From assembly GCA_905178155.1 (NCBI GenBank), contig CAJINV010000004.1:528969-592968 (forward strand): a stretch of DNA of 64,000 bases, read 5' to 3'. How positions within the stretch are numbered: position 1 is the first letter of the stretch; each line of letters begins with the position of its first letter. A model generated the notes under the pieces. The model made no database searches, had not been told where the DNA came from, and saw only the letters and a program-made list of their open reading frames with translations. This DNA comes from Amoebophrya sp. A120. Its lineage: Eukaryota > Sar > Dinophyceae > Syndiniales > Amoebophryaceae. The position numbers were made by a program, and so were the translations under genes. Shown here in pieces: positions 41,801-49,000 of this stretch.

Positions 41801-44563
41801 ACAGGTGGCGGTGGCGGCGCAGTGGCCGTGGCGCAGGCACCGCCGGCCGCCCCACCTATGAGAGTGCACAACTGCCCCCCCTCATTTGTATTGCATGAAC
41901 AGCAATACAAACACCACCACACGTGGAGCCTGTGCATGACAGATTCATGCGCCTAGTGTAGTACGGTTTGGGCTTCGGAATCTGTGACGCAAAGAGTGCC
42001 ACAGGGAAGCCCTTGGATTTGGGGTTTTGCATGACAAACAAGGTCCGAGCACGGGGACAGAGTCCCCGTGCGACGACCTTCCGGCATTTGCCTGCCTGCG
42101 CGGTGGCACTGGGCCGCAGGCAGGTCGCCTGCAGCTGGGTATCTCGGTGCGCCTTGCATTCACTGACCCGCGACGGGCCTGCGGACGCGGCTCCCTTGCT
42201 TGCGCGCACTAGGTCCGTTAGCCTGCCGCGCGCAAAGATAATGAAAAAGAAAAGAAGAAACTGGCGCCGGGTGCGGGTCTGGAGCGAGCCGGCCTGCAAG
42301 TCATGACGCGGCGGCAGAATCCCCGCACTGCGTGGTGTCCGGAGAGTGTTCGTAGCTAGCCCCTAGGCCATGACGCGGGGACCGAGTCCCCGCGCTGGCC
42401 TAGGGCTTTCGCCCCTTGGCCGCACGGTGTCCGGGAAGCACTTGCAGCTGACCCCTAGGCCATGACGCGGGGACCGAGTCCCCGCGCTGGCCTAGGGCTT
42501 TCGCCCCTTGGCCGCACGGTGTCCGGGAAGCACTTGCAGCTGACCCCTAGGCCATGACGCGGGGACCGAGTCCCCGCGCTGGCCTAGGGCTTTCGCCCCG
42601 TGGCCGCACGGTGTCCGGGAAGCACTTGCAGCTGACCCCTAGGCCATGACGCGGGGACCGAGTCCCCGCGCTGGCCTAGGGCTTTCGCCCCGTGGCCGCA
42701 CGGTGTCCGGGAAGCACTTGCAGCTGACCCCTAGGCCATGACGCGGGGACCGAGTCCCCGCGCTGGCCTAGGGCTTTCGCCCCGTGGCCGCACGGTGTCC
42801 GGGAAGCACTTGCAGCTGACCCCTAGGCCATGACGCGGGGACCGAGTCCCCGCGCTGGCCTAGGGCTTTCGCCCCGTGGCCGCACGGTGTCCGGGAAGCA
42901 CTTGCAGCTGACCCCTAGGCCATGACGCGGGGACCGAGTCCCCGCGCTGGCCTAGGGCTTTCGCCCCGTGGCCGCACGGTGTCCGGGAAGCACTTGCAGC
43001 TGACCCCTAGGCCATGACGCGGGGACCGAGTCCCCGCGCTGGCCTAGGGCTTTCGCCCCGTGGCCGCACGGTGTCCGGGAAGCACTTGCAGCTGACCCCT
43101 AGGCCATGACGCGGGGACCGAGTCCCCGCGCTGGCCTAGGGCTTTCGCCCCGTGGCCGCACGGTGTCCGGGAAGCACTTGCAGCTGACCCCTAGGCCATG
43201 ACGCGGGGACCGAGTCCCCGCGCTGGCCTAGGGCTTTCGCCCCGTGGCCGCACGGTGTCCGGGAAGCACTTGCAGCTGACCCCTAGGCCATTACGCGGGG
43301 ACCGAGAGAGGCCCCGCGCTGGCCTAGGGCTTTCGCCCCGTGGCCGCATGGTCCGTCTCGCGACGCGTGACAGACTGGGCTTCGGGGCCAAACCTCGCAT
43401 GACAAAGTCCGAAAGTTTGGCCGGGGTGTGTCCGAAAGTCTGCCCGGGGTGTGTCCGAAAGTCTGCCCGGGGTGTGTCCGGGGTGTGTCTGGGGTATGTT
43501 CGGACTTTTTGCCTGGGGTGTGTTCGGGGGTCTGTCTGGGGTATGTCTGGGGTGTGTCTGGGGTGTGTCTGGGGTGTGTCTGGGGTATGTTTATACCCCA
43601 CCTTCTGCGTTTTCGCCAAAAATGTGTATTCAGGTCGTGACTGACTGCCATTTGCATACCCCTGACACACCCCCGAACATACCCCCGAGCATACCCCTCG
43701 CATGCATTTTTGACCAGCTGCTGCAGTTTAGATAGTAATGAGGGAGAGGGGGGGGCTGTGCACTCTCATACCACCAATCCAGATCCCAGTTCCCGTGCCC
43801 GCACCCGCACCACCACCACAGGTCGTGCACGTGCCCTACGCGCAGCCGGTTGTGTATCAAATGTAAAAATGTCTGGGTCTGGAAGAGGAGAAGTTTGTCA
43901 TGCACATTTTCCATGATCCATGATGTCTGCGATGTATGCCGTAGCATCTTCACAGATTTTTTGAGCGCCTATCGATGCGCATCCTGCATGACAAAAGCCC
44001 TCTCGTCCGCGTAGCCAAATTTGACTCCTCTTGCTGCTGATGCAATACAGATTTTTTTAGCATCCACATGCAGCATCACAAGTTTGGTTCTTCCAGAGGA
44101 CCCAGACATATTTGCAATCCATATTGTGCAGCCCGTGCACATTCCGTACCCCGTGCCCGGACCGGTCAAGGTGACGCCGGTCCCGGTGCCAGTACCCGCA
44201 CCAGCCGGTGGAGGAGCAGGCGCGGCCGGAGGTGGACCGCAGGTTGTTGCGCCCGCGTTGGCGAACTACATGCCAAACGCAAACATCAACACGGGAGCTG
44301 CTGCACCAGCACCGAGTCCCGCTCCAGCCGGCCCGGTTGCGTCTCCCGGTGGGCCGGTCGCAGCTCCAAGCACAACGGGTAGTACTCCGTTTCTGGTAGA
44401 GAAGGGACGAAAGGTGGTGGACGTTTCTCCAGCGGAGAGCAAAGTGATCAGGCCGCATGAGGTTAGCTCTGCTAGTGCTGACAAGAACACGCCAGCCTGG
44501 GCGTCGAAGCTGATGAAGGATATCAATTTCTTAAAAAGCAGTGGAGCACCGCCGCCGCAGTAA
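23709..44563 (+). CDS. Gene B: secreted modular protein with a CAP domain and Thr-rich linkers
   Basis: ATG at 23709 follows an in-frame TGA at 23670. Removing 35 inserts and three GT-AG introns leaves 8,739 nt, 2,912 residues plus stop (TAA at 44561). Order: signal peptide; acidic and Ser-rich leader; a Thr linker and modules of a second consensus (S-R-A-Y-Q-L-S-L-N-I-P, A-V-K-N-G-T-W-F-Y, T-A-Q-V-P-x-G-Q, E-A-R-W-P-D); a CAP domain (29640-31000); a Cys-containing region (31290-33390); two more modules; an Ala/Thr/Pro linker; a type 2 module; a module with a Lys-rich insertion; a Pro-rich tail; and a C-terminal A-W-A-S-K-L-M-K-D motif. More than half of the gene is intronic. Secretion is inferred from the signal peptide and CAP domain. 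It could be more than one gene, but no stop or new start forces a split. Confidence 0.75.
23815..23952. mobile_element. IE20, degenerate TIR element (138 bp)
   Basis: Arms GAGCTAGCGC..CATGC and GATGCGCTAGCTC. Flanks CCGAG/TCAAG. Removal plus 5 bp joins T-R-G-P-R / G-S-I-G in frame. Confidence 0.6.
24120..24272 (+). other. GT-AG intron 1 of gene B (153 nt)
   Basis: GTAGTACAATT to CTACTCAG. Joins E-E-R-S / G-S-I-S-A in frame. Confidence 0.8.
24345..24551. mobile_element. IE21, introner-like TIR element, family B (207 bp)
   Basis: Repeats GGATA/GGATG. Joins D-V-E-D / T-A-V-L. Confidence 0.8.
24752..24934 (+). other. GT-AG intron 2 of gene B (183 nt)
   Basis: GTAATGGTTTG to TACTCACAG. Joins E-G-R-S / G-T-R-P in frame. 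Confidence 0.75.
25265..25378. mobile_element. IE22, short TIR element (114 bp)
   Basis: Ends TATCAACTGCAAATAC and GTATTTGCAAATTGATA. Flanks TATGC/TGACT do not match, but removal plus 5 bp joins A-L-D-M / P-A-E-S in the better coding frame. Confidence 0.65.
25492..25717. mobile_element. IE23, degenerate family B-like element (226 bp)
   Basis: TATCGTGTGCAAAAGTA left end and ACTTTTGCCCTGCATA right end. No clear direct repeat. Joins E-G-M-Y / A-G-E-E in frame. Confidence 0.6.
26068..26335. mobile_element. IE24, introner-like TIR element, family A (268 bp)
   Basis: Perfect CCTGT repeats. Joins A-A-H-L / Y-V-E-D. Confidence 0.9.
26955..27688. mobile_element. IE25, long TIR element, family K (734 bp)
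   Basis: Arms GGAAAAAGCTTTGAGGTCAA and its approximate complement, shared with IE42. Flanks do not match. Removal plus 5 bp joins T-G-K-D-D / L-R-Q-Y-V-N, which aligns residue for residue with S-T-D-Q-Q-D-L-L-K-Q-Y-I-N of a sister module. Confidence 0.75.
27987..28202. mobile_element. IE26, family I-like element (216 bp)
   Basis: TATGGCGAGAAAATAAACTG left end, CTTTTTTTCGGTGGATA right end. Flanks TCTGT/CGCAT. Joins A-A-S-V / A-G-M-Q, matching the sister module phrase G-S-V-A-G-M. Confidence 0.65.
28280..28456. mobile_element. IE27, atypical insert with GATTT direct repeats (177 bp)
   Basis: Flanked by GATTT at 28275 and 28452. Inner arms ATCACGACCC and GGGTCGTGAT are inverted, but the ends are not TA...TA. 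Removal joins D-S-D-L / Y-I-E-N in frame. Exact ends unresolved. Confidence 0.45.
28836..29005. mobile_element. IE28, introner-like TIR element, family B (170 bp)
   Basis: Perfect ACACT repeats, in a Thr/Asn linker. Confidence 0.85.
29052..29231. mobile_element. IE29, degenerate TIR element (180 bp)
   Basis: TATCCTGATGGGAAAGTCAC left end; GTTGTGGTTTCCTCCAGCATA right end. Flanks ACGAT/CTCAC. Frame restored within the Thr linker (S-T-T-M / T-T-S-T). Confidence 0.55.
29274..29485. mobile_element. IE30, introner-like TIR element, family E (212 bp)
   Basis: Perfect CGACG repeats, in a Thr linker. A compact version of the same family as IE5 and IE53. Confidence 0.9.
29924..30178. mobile_element. 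IE31, introner-like TIR element, family H (255 bp)
   Basis: Family H ends resemble TATGGCGTTCTCAACTGTTA. Perfect CTTGA repeats. Splits the CAP domain: D-H-D-L / N-S-G-T-W. Confidence 0.9.
30234..30391. mobile_element. IE32, short family A element (158 bp)
   Basis: Repeats AGATT/AGATC. Joins E-D-E-I / I-L-T-Q inside the CAP domain. Confidence 0.8.
30557..30786. mobile_element. IE33, introner-like TIR element, family I (230 bp)
   Basis: Family I ends resemble TATGCAAGAAAAAAACTGTG. Perfect CGTTG repeats. Joins D-V-P-V / A-G-S-A just before the HYTQVVW motif. Confidence 0.9.
31005..31288. mobile_element. IE34, degenerate TIR element (284 bp)
   Basis: TATATCTGTGTCTCGAGG left end; GAGACGAGATGACATATTTG then CGCTGCATA right end. 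Flanks GTGTG/CTTGG. Joins A-Q-K-C / G-A-N-D in frame. Confidence 0.6.
31398..32327. mobile_element. IE35, enlarged family B-like element (930 bp)
   Basis: CTCTGCAAAAGTTAAAGTAT near the left end and ATACTTTTGCAATGCATA at the right. Flanks TCGCG/CTGCC. Joins F-I-L-L-A / L-E-K-P in frame. About 600 bp of GC-rich sequence (31680-32280) with GGCGCCC and GCGGCCGC phrases lies inside. Confidence 0.65.
32434..32656. mobile_element. IE36, TIR element with an offset junction (223 bp)
   Basis: Inverted CAGATTGATAGCTGTTGCG and CAGATTCACTATCATTGCG arms. Flanks AAGTG/CAGTG. Removal plus 5 bp would give a stop; two more bases must be lost to join Y-G-A-K / N-Y-I-N. Confidence 0.6.
32827..32978. mobile_element. 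IE37, introner-like TIR element, family B (152 bp)
   Basis: Perfect TGCAG repeats and textbook family B ends. Joins T-T-L-Q / S-K-C-N. Confidence 0.9.
33101..33309. mobile_element. IE38, diverged family B element (209 bp)
   Basis: TATTCAGTGCAAAAGTGCG left end, AGTACTTTTGCACGGGATA right end. Flanks CCATG/AGACG differ. Joins R-P-P-M / S-D-E-A in frame. Confidence 0.65.
33391..33573. mobile_element. IE39, introner-like TIR element, family D (183 bp)
   Basis: Perfect GACGG repeats. Joins A-A-S-T / A-A-P-A. Confidence 0.9.
34142..34403. mobile_element. IE40, introner-like TIR element, family A (262 bp)
   Basis: Perfect TTCCG repeats. Joins A-Q-V-P / Q-G-Q-L inside a module. Confidence 0.9.
34470..34679. 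mobile_element. IE41, introner-like TIR element, family I (210 bp)
   Basis: Perfect CGACC repeats. Joins L-S-S-D / Q-L-D-L. Confidence 0.9.
34696..35475. mobile_element. IE42, long TIR element, family K (780 bp)
   Basis: Arms GAGGAAAAAGCTCGAGTCAA and its approximate complement. Flanks ATTTG/CCTCG. Joins Q-L-D-L / L-K-Q-Y. It sits at the same module position as IE25, so the pair may descend from a module duplication. Confidence 0.75.
35747..36008. mobile_element. IE43, introner-like TIR element, family A (262 bp)
   Basis: Perfect ATGCA repeats. Joins I-A-A-M / Q-S-V-V. Confidence 0.9.
36084..36392. mobile_element. IE44, introner-like TIR element, family F (309 bp)
   Basis: Perfect TCGCG repeats. 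Joins A-L-S-F-A / M-S-D-L. Confidence 0.9.
36660..37205 (+). repeat. Thr/Ala/Pro-rich linker with 36-60 bp internal repeats in gene B
   Basis: A poly-Thr/Ser start is followed by repeated T-T-E-A-P-T-T-Q-A-A-T-T units and by A-P-N-T-T-T-E-A-P units repeated almost identically at the DNA level near 36975, 37026 and 37077. It then turns into A-A-A-T-T repeats. N-x-T sequons are frequent, so heavy glycosylation is likely. Confidence 0.8.
37206..37953 (+). other. Type 2 module of gene B
   Basis: L-Q-F-G-G-S-V-A-C, D-P-D-L-V-S-A-M, P-G-T-T-A-A-D-L-Q-N-F, V-V-A-S-F-Q-I-A-V-P and A-I-P-G-I-A-V. Nearly the same phrases occur at 5596-6018 of gene A. IE45 interrupts it after L-S-S. Confidence 0.75.
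37551..37880. mobile_element. IE45, introner-like TIR element, family C (330 bp)
   Basis: Perfect CAGTG repeats. Joins S-L-S-S / A-V-T-S. Confidence 0.9.
37954..38206. mobile_element. IE46, introner-like TIR element, family B (253 bp)
   Basis: Repeats TGCCA/TACCA. Joins S-S-M-P / R-P-T-T. Confidence 0.8.
38253..38362. mobile_element. IE47, smallest element, family G (110 bp)
   Basis: Perfect CAGGC repeats. Almost all of it is a hairpin (AAAAACACCCATCCACATCC against GGATGTTGATGGGTGTTTTT). Joins T-T-Q-A / A-A-T-T. GC-AG boundaries are possible. Confidence 0.9.
38438..38768. mobile_element. IE48, introner-like TIR element, family C (331 bp)
   Basis: Perfect CCACG repeats. Joins E-A-P-T-T / E-A-P-T-T. 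Confidence 0.9.
38894..39169. mobile_element. IE49, introner-like TIR element, family A (276 bp)
   Basis: Perfect CGAAG repeats. Joins N-M-T-K / L-F-R-A. Confidence 0.9.
39175..40150 (+). other. Gene B module with a Lys/His-rich insertion
   Basis: Starts L-F-R-A-I-S-V-D-L-E-I-P. Between strands it carries F-L-F-L-Q-T-G-M-E-S-E-M and then a highly basic stretch (G-H-K-S-K-K-H-R-Q-H-H-K-K-Q). It resumes with V-T-L-Q-V-N-A-N-V-Q. Matches the layout of the last gene A module. Confidence 0.6.
39751..40024. mobile_element. IE50, introner-like TIR element, family A (274 bp)
   Basis: Perfect CGCTC repeats. Joins P-N-T-L / S-A-V-A. Confidence 0.9.
40397..40677. mobile_element. IE51, introner-like TIR element, family J-like (281 bp)
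   Basis: Ends TATCCTGTGTAAAAACGTC and GAACGTTTTTACAAATGATA. Perfect CCCGG repeats. Joins N-Q-T-P / G-P-A-P. Confidence 0.9.
40902..41061 (+). other. GT-AG intron 3 of gene B (160 nt)
   Basis: GTAGTACTTTC to ATACAACAG, AT-rich. Joins T-I-G-S / D-A-L-N in frame. Confidence 0.8.
41462..41782. mobile_element. IE52, introner-like TIR element, family C (321 bp)
   Basis: Perfect GCACC repeats. Joins M-A-A-P / P-I-T-T. Confidence 0.9.
42361..43349. repeat. 92-bp satellite, about 11 copies, inside IE53
   Basis: The unit phrase CCCTAGGCCATGACGCGG begins at 42361, 42453, 42545 and then every 92 bp to 43189; the last copy (43281) is altered. Each unit holds nested palindromes: CCCTAGGCC...GGCCTAGGG around GCGGGGAC-CGA-GTCCCCGC. 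Units 1-2 read CCCCTTGG where units 3 onward read CCCCGTGG. Confidence 0.95.
43408..43700. repeat. Short GGGGTGTGTCT repeats and their inverted counterpart
   Basis: About a dozen 10-11 bp GGGGTGTGTCT or GGGGTATGTCT units run to about 43590. After a 65-bp spacer, complementary CCCCGAACATA/CCCTGACACA units follow (43655-43700), so the pair could fold back. They create long but meaningless ORFs on both strands. Confidence 0.85.
43855..44123. mobile_element. IE54, introner-like TIR element, family A (269 bp)
   Basis: Perfect TTGTG repeats. Joins Q-P-V-V / Q-P-V-H. Confidence 0.9.
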
Positions 44564-46053
44564 CGACGAAAAAGTAAAAAGAAAGCAGGAGTCTTTTATT
44601 ACATTATGAAGAGATCGAGATCTTCAGAAAGAAACACCTAAATTTAATTTTCAGCTAGCAAAATCTTCACTTCTTATCATCTTAGATCTAGTATTACCTT
44701 TTACTTAAGCAGACGAGAAGATATCGTTGCAGATTTCAAAACGAGAAGTTGGAATTTTCAAAGATAAACGATAAGTATGTAGTTTCCCAAGGAATATGAA
44801 CTACGATGAGACGGTACTAGAAATAGAATACCAAGTACCCATTGCTTTCCATTTCCATACCTTCAGCTTCACGATCACGAAAACAATCAAAATGATTTTT
44901 ACTAAATATTTTTTTTCACCCGTTTCGCGCATTCGAGATCCAAAAGATTTGTTTCATCCTGCTATCTTGCGGATAGGAAAACTACAAAGGTAGTTGCAGG
45001 ACAATCTATGCACAGTTGCAGGCCGTAGTTGCAAAATGATCTACATAGAGATAGACACTAGAAGAATTTCCTGCTGCAATACAACGATTCTCCATGTTGA
45101 TGTTGAGTATCCGCGATCAAATGAACAATATATGATGAAGGAGGAATCACCGGCATAGCGTTGGCCTACTTTGCTGGGGGAGCAAGTGGTGAAGAATAAA
45201 TCGATTTATTTTCAATGCATCAACAACAGCAGCAGCTATGATATACAAGCGCTACTAACTCTAGCTTGCAATTGTATCTATGATTTTCAACTCGCAGGAG
45301 CATAGCAGGGAAATAAAAGAAAGAGAAAAAAATGTGGCACGCATTTACAGTGGCAATTTGGGCCTCAGTTCCTCGACATTGCAGGCCAGTCCAGTTGAAC
45401 CAAAAAGAGGACCTGTCTTGGCGTGCTCCTTCTGCTTGCTTCTTCAAAAAGTGCAAATTGGGATCGTTTGTTTTGAGGCCTGGTGATAGGGAAGACAAAG
45501 ATTCAGGTTCAGCAAAGTAGGAAAGCGAAAACATATTGCAGCGCTATCTGATATAATGTGAGGAGGCGACTTACGCATGCTTTCTGGGTGGATGTGAGGC
45601 CGTGCCGGAATCAAAATCATGGCAAGATCTAGATCATGAAGACGATTGGGTTGCATTTGTTTGTGCTGACACGACCTGAGCTGGTGGCCATTTCCGGGAG
45701 GTGAAAGCAGAATTATGTCTGGTGTGCTCTGGCAAAGCTGCAAGCCGTGTATGCGTTGAGGTTGTGGACTTCTGAGTTGGAGGAATAACAAAAGTGAAGC
45801 CCAGGTGGAGCTGGTGCAGTTGGACAGATCATGAGGATGAGGATGATGTTGTAGTCATGATCTTCTTCAACTTCAACCTTTTTCTGCTTTTTCATCTGAC
45901 GTAGAGCTCAACGTCAGCAAAGTACGACTACCAATGACAACAAGATGCAATTAGCTACCTGATAAATCGAAGTCGAAAAGATGCGGGTAAGTGCCCTACA
46001 GTTGTTTCCCTGAAAAGAAGCGGTCCGTGTGACCCGGACATCCAGATCCGGTC
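44564..46053. other. AT-rich intergenic region between genes B and C
   Basis: About 1.5 kb with no convincing gene, no introner arms and no strong repeat. A GATGAGGATGAGGATGATG low-complexity patch lies near 45830. Confidence 0.65.
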
Positions 46054-49000
46054 ATGAAGCTGACCCCCTACTTGCGCGCAGGCGGTCCGTTGTGCGCCGC
46101 CGGGCTCTATTTTCCACAATCCTGGTGGTCGGCCGAGGGTGTGCTTGTGTCAACGGACAAGGGACAGCATGAGAAGAAGCTTCGTGTCGAAACAAAAAGT
46201 GGTAAAGCGCACGCCGCTGCCCACCAGCAGAAACACAAGCACAAGCACAAAAAGCATCGCGGAAGGAAGAAGCGCCATACTGGAAGAGGAACTGCAGAGG
46301 AAAGTGAAAAAAAAGAAATTCCTGGAGTAGAGGAGGCGACTTCTAGCACAGCAGAAGCTCCTGCAGATTCATCTCCCGAGGACGGCGGTCGTGCAGCAAA
46401 GAGCGACACGGGTATTAAGTCTGCTGCAAATGACGAACGCGACGACCAGGACCTCGGTGACAAATCTTTCCTGCAGGAAGAAGTGACGCAGGAGGAAAAG
46501 GAGGAAGAATTAGCATCAAGAAGGCAGCAGGAAGAGACCGTCGATACCCAATCGAAATCCGCAACCGAAGCAGAAAGTGAAGATAAAACCGAAAACGAGG
46601 CCACAATTAAGAACGACGCGGCCAAGGAAGAAAAGAACGAGAATGACATCAACCGTTTCAGCGAGGAACTGGCAGCCGGAAAGAGCTATCTATTGCAAAA
46701 GTAGTGTGCTCGTTGTACCAAATTGCAATACAGCATAAAACAGGATCTATTTTTTGCTGACCCTAATCTGCACGACGAATTCCATTTGTTCTTGAATACA
46801 TTGTAGATAAAATTATAGGTACCAATTAACGTTGTAGACTTTTGCAATGCATAACGGCGGAACTAGAAAGAGGAAAAATTACGTGGACATTACGGAGCAA
46901 GGTAAAGAAAACAAACCCAAGAATGTATCCTGGATAAAAACTTCCCATTTCCCGAAAGTCAAGATAAGAAATCTGCTAGACAAATCCAGAAGTTTTCCGT
47001 ATTAGGCATGATGACACACCTGGACACTTTGTGCATTAAGCCGGTTTGGAAAGAATAAAAGCCGCACCATAAATTGGCCAACTCATCCTGAATAGCGTAT
47101 TACGGCAGTAAACTTCCTCCAGACTCTCTGCGGTAGAATAAAATATACGCTCCGCATGGGGCAGTTGCGCATGGGACCCAATCTGGGCAACAAGTACATG
47201 CTCATCCAAATAATACTACGCATGACAAGTCTTGAGCGGGCGGGACGTCGGCGCTTTATTTCCTCAGGATACCGAGAGAAGAAGTGGAGCCTCGAGGAGC
47301 TGGCCGGGGAGGGAGTCCTGAGTGACGAAATGGACGCGGAACTGTATGTATGCATTGCAAAAGTATCGTACACGTACTCGTGTAAATGCATTACAAATTT
47401 TCTTAGCGTGAGAAATAAAATTTGTAATGCGGATTCAACTTAAGAAAAAGATTTGTCATGCATGACTGCAATTACTACGAATACGATACTTTTGCACAGG
47501 ATAGTATGACCGGTACATGACGGGGGAGTTTGACACGCAGCCACAGAATAAGCAACTCGTATGACAATGCACAACTCCCTCTCCTCCTCATTTGTATTGC
47601 ATGAACAGCAATACAAACACCAGCACACGTGGAGCCAGTGCATGACAAATTCATGCCGCTAGTGTAGTACTGTCTGGTCTTCCGGAATCTGTCATGCAGA
47701 CAGTGCCAAAGGGAAGCACTTTGATTTGGGGTTTTGCATCACAAAAGAGGGGAAAGGGGAGTTGTGCACCCTCATAACTCGCAGAGCAGCTGCTCAACCT
47801 GAGTGACGAGGAAAAGGCCGGTGATCCGCTGACCATGGACACCTTGGCCTTCAAGCTGGACATGAAAAAGCCCGAAGTGGCCGCGTCGAACGGCGATAAC
47901 GAACCGCGATTGGTGGAAAACATGAGCGCGAAGGAAAAGAGCGACGCAGCCGTCGAGGACGCTCCTGACGGAGATGAAGATGACCGGAAGTATTATGAGA
48001 AGCTGGTAAAAAAAAGCGAAGTTGACATTGGGAAAGGTATTACTACAGCCACTGGCACCACTGCTATCCCGAGAAAAAACGGTATACAGTTACTTCCACA
48101 TTGCTTTTTGCAACTTCATCAACAACACAAACTTTCTCTGCATGACAGAGAAAACTGGCAACGCAGAGACCAGAAGGGAAATAAACACGTATGTTGAAGC
48201 GAGGCAGGCACTCATTTTGCGCACGAGGAAGGTAGTAAGTTGCGCCGGTCCTGCAAGACAATGTGTAACTGTATGCTATGCTTTTGTCTCGCCATAATTG
48301 CAGATGCAGCTAAACCGACGGAAGTGACGGTGCCAAAAGAGGAGAACGACGAAAACAAAGTATGCACAGCAAAACCAAAACAAGCATCGTAGTAGTTGTC
48401 GTGCTAATTGCAATATAGGGATGACAGACTTGCTTCGTAGGTTGTCCTAGAAGTACATGAGAGACTCAGACTCGGTTCTTATTTTACAAAAAAAAAAAAT
48501 GTAATAGCATCCGAATCCCTACTTCCTACAAATACCAATACGATGCTTTTCCGTATCCATACAAAGACGCAAAAGTTTACTTCAACAAAGACGACGACAC
48601 GTCGCTGGACAACACGGTCACGCTGACAGAGTATCCACAGAAAAAAAACCATCCACATCCAATTTGTCATTGTCATGCAAAAAACGTATCAAATCATGTG
48701 TTTGTCATGCAAAAAATGGATGTGGATGGTTTTTTTTCTGTGGATACAGAGTCCGACAAGACGATGAAGCTGAGTCAGGAGGAAGGATCCCAGAAGCTCG
48801 AGGAGGCGAGTGCGGAAACCCGGGGCGCGGCAAAGGCAGTCAAGCAAATGCAGGAGGAGTACAGTGTACGGGTTGGACTTCTGTTGTAGATTTATGCACT
48901 GCCACGCACGTGTTGATACAAATGCTGGTGGCATAGACATTTTTTTTATGAGGAACAAACGTTGACTTTCACTCACAACCACGTCCCGGAATCCGCATGA

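Larger units (their letters stand above)
41857..43770. mobile_element. IE53, giant family E element carrying satellite arrays (1,914 bp)
   Basis: Ends TATGAGAGTGCACAACT and AGCTGTGCACTCTCATA-like. Perfect CCACC repeats. The first ~150 bp match IE30 and IE58; the rest holds two tandem-repeat arrays. Removal joins P-A-A-P-P / I-Q-I-P and keeps the gene B frame open. Confidence 0.9.

Noticed and set aside
41945-42306. ORFs within IE53
   Set aside because: Several overlapping frames on both strands over repeat-like GC-rich DNA; no domain.
42313-43349. Possible CRISPR array
   Set aside because: The 92-bp units are directly abutting with no unique spacers, in a eukaryotic intron-like element.
43191-43735. 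ORFs over the short-repeat array of IE53
   Set aside because: Both strands are open because of the repeat period; the protein is a repeat artefact.
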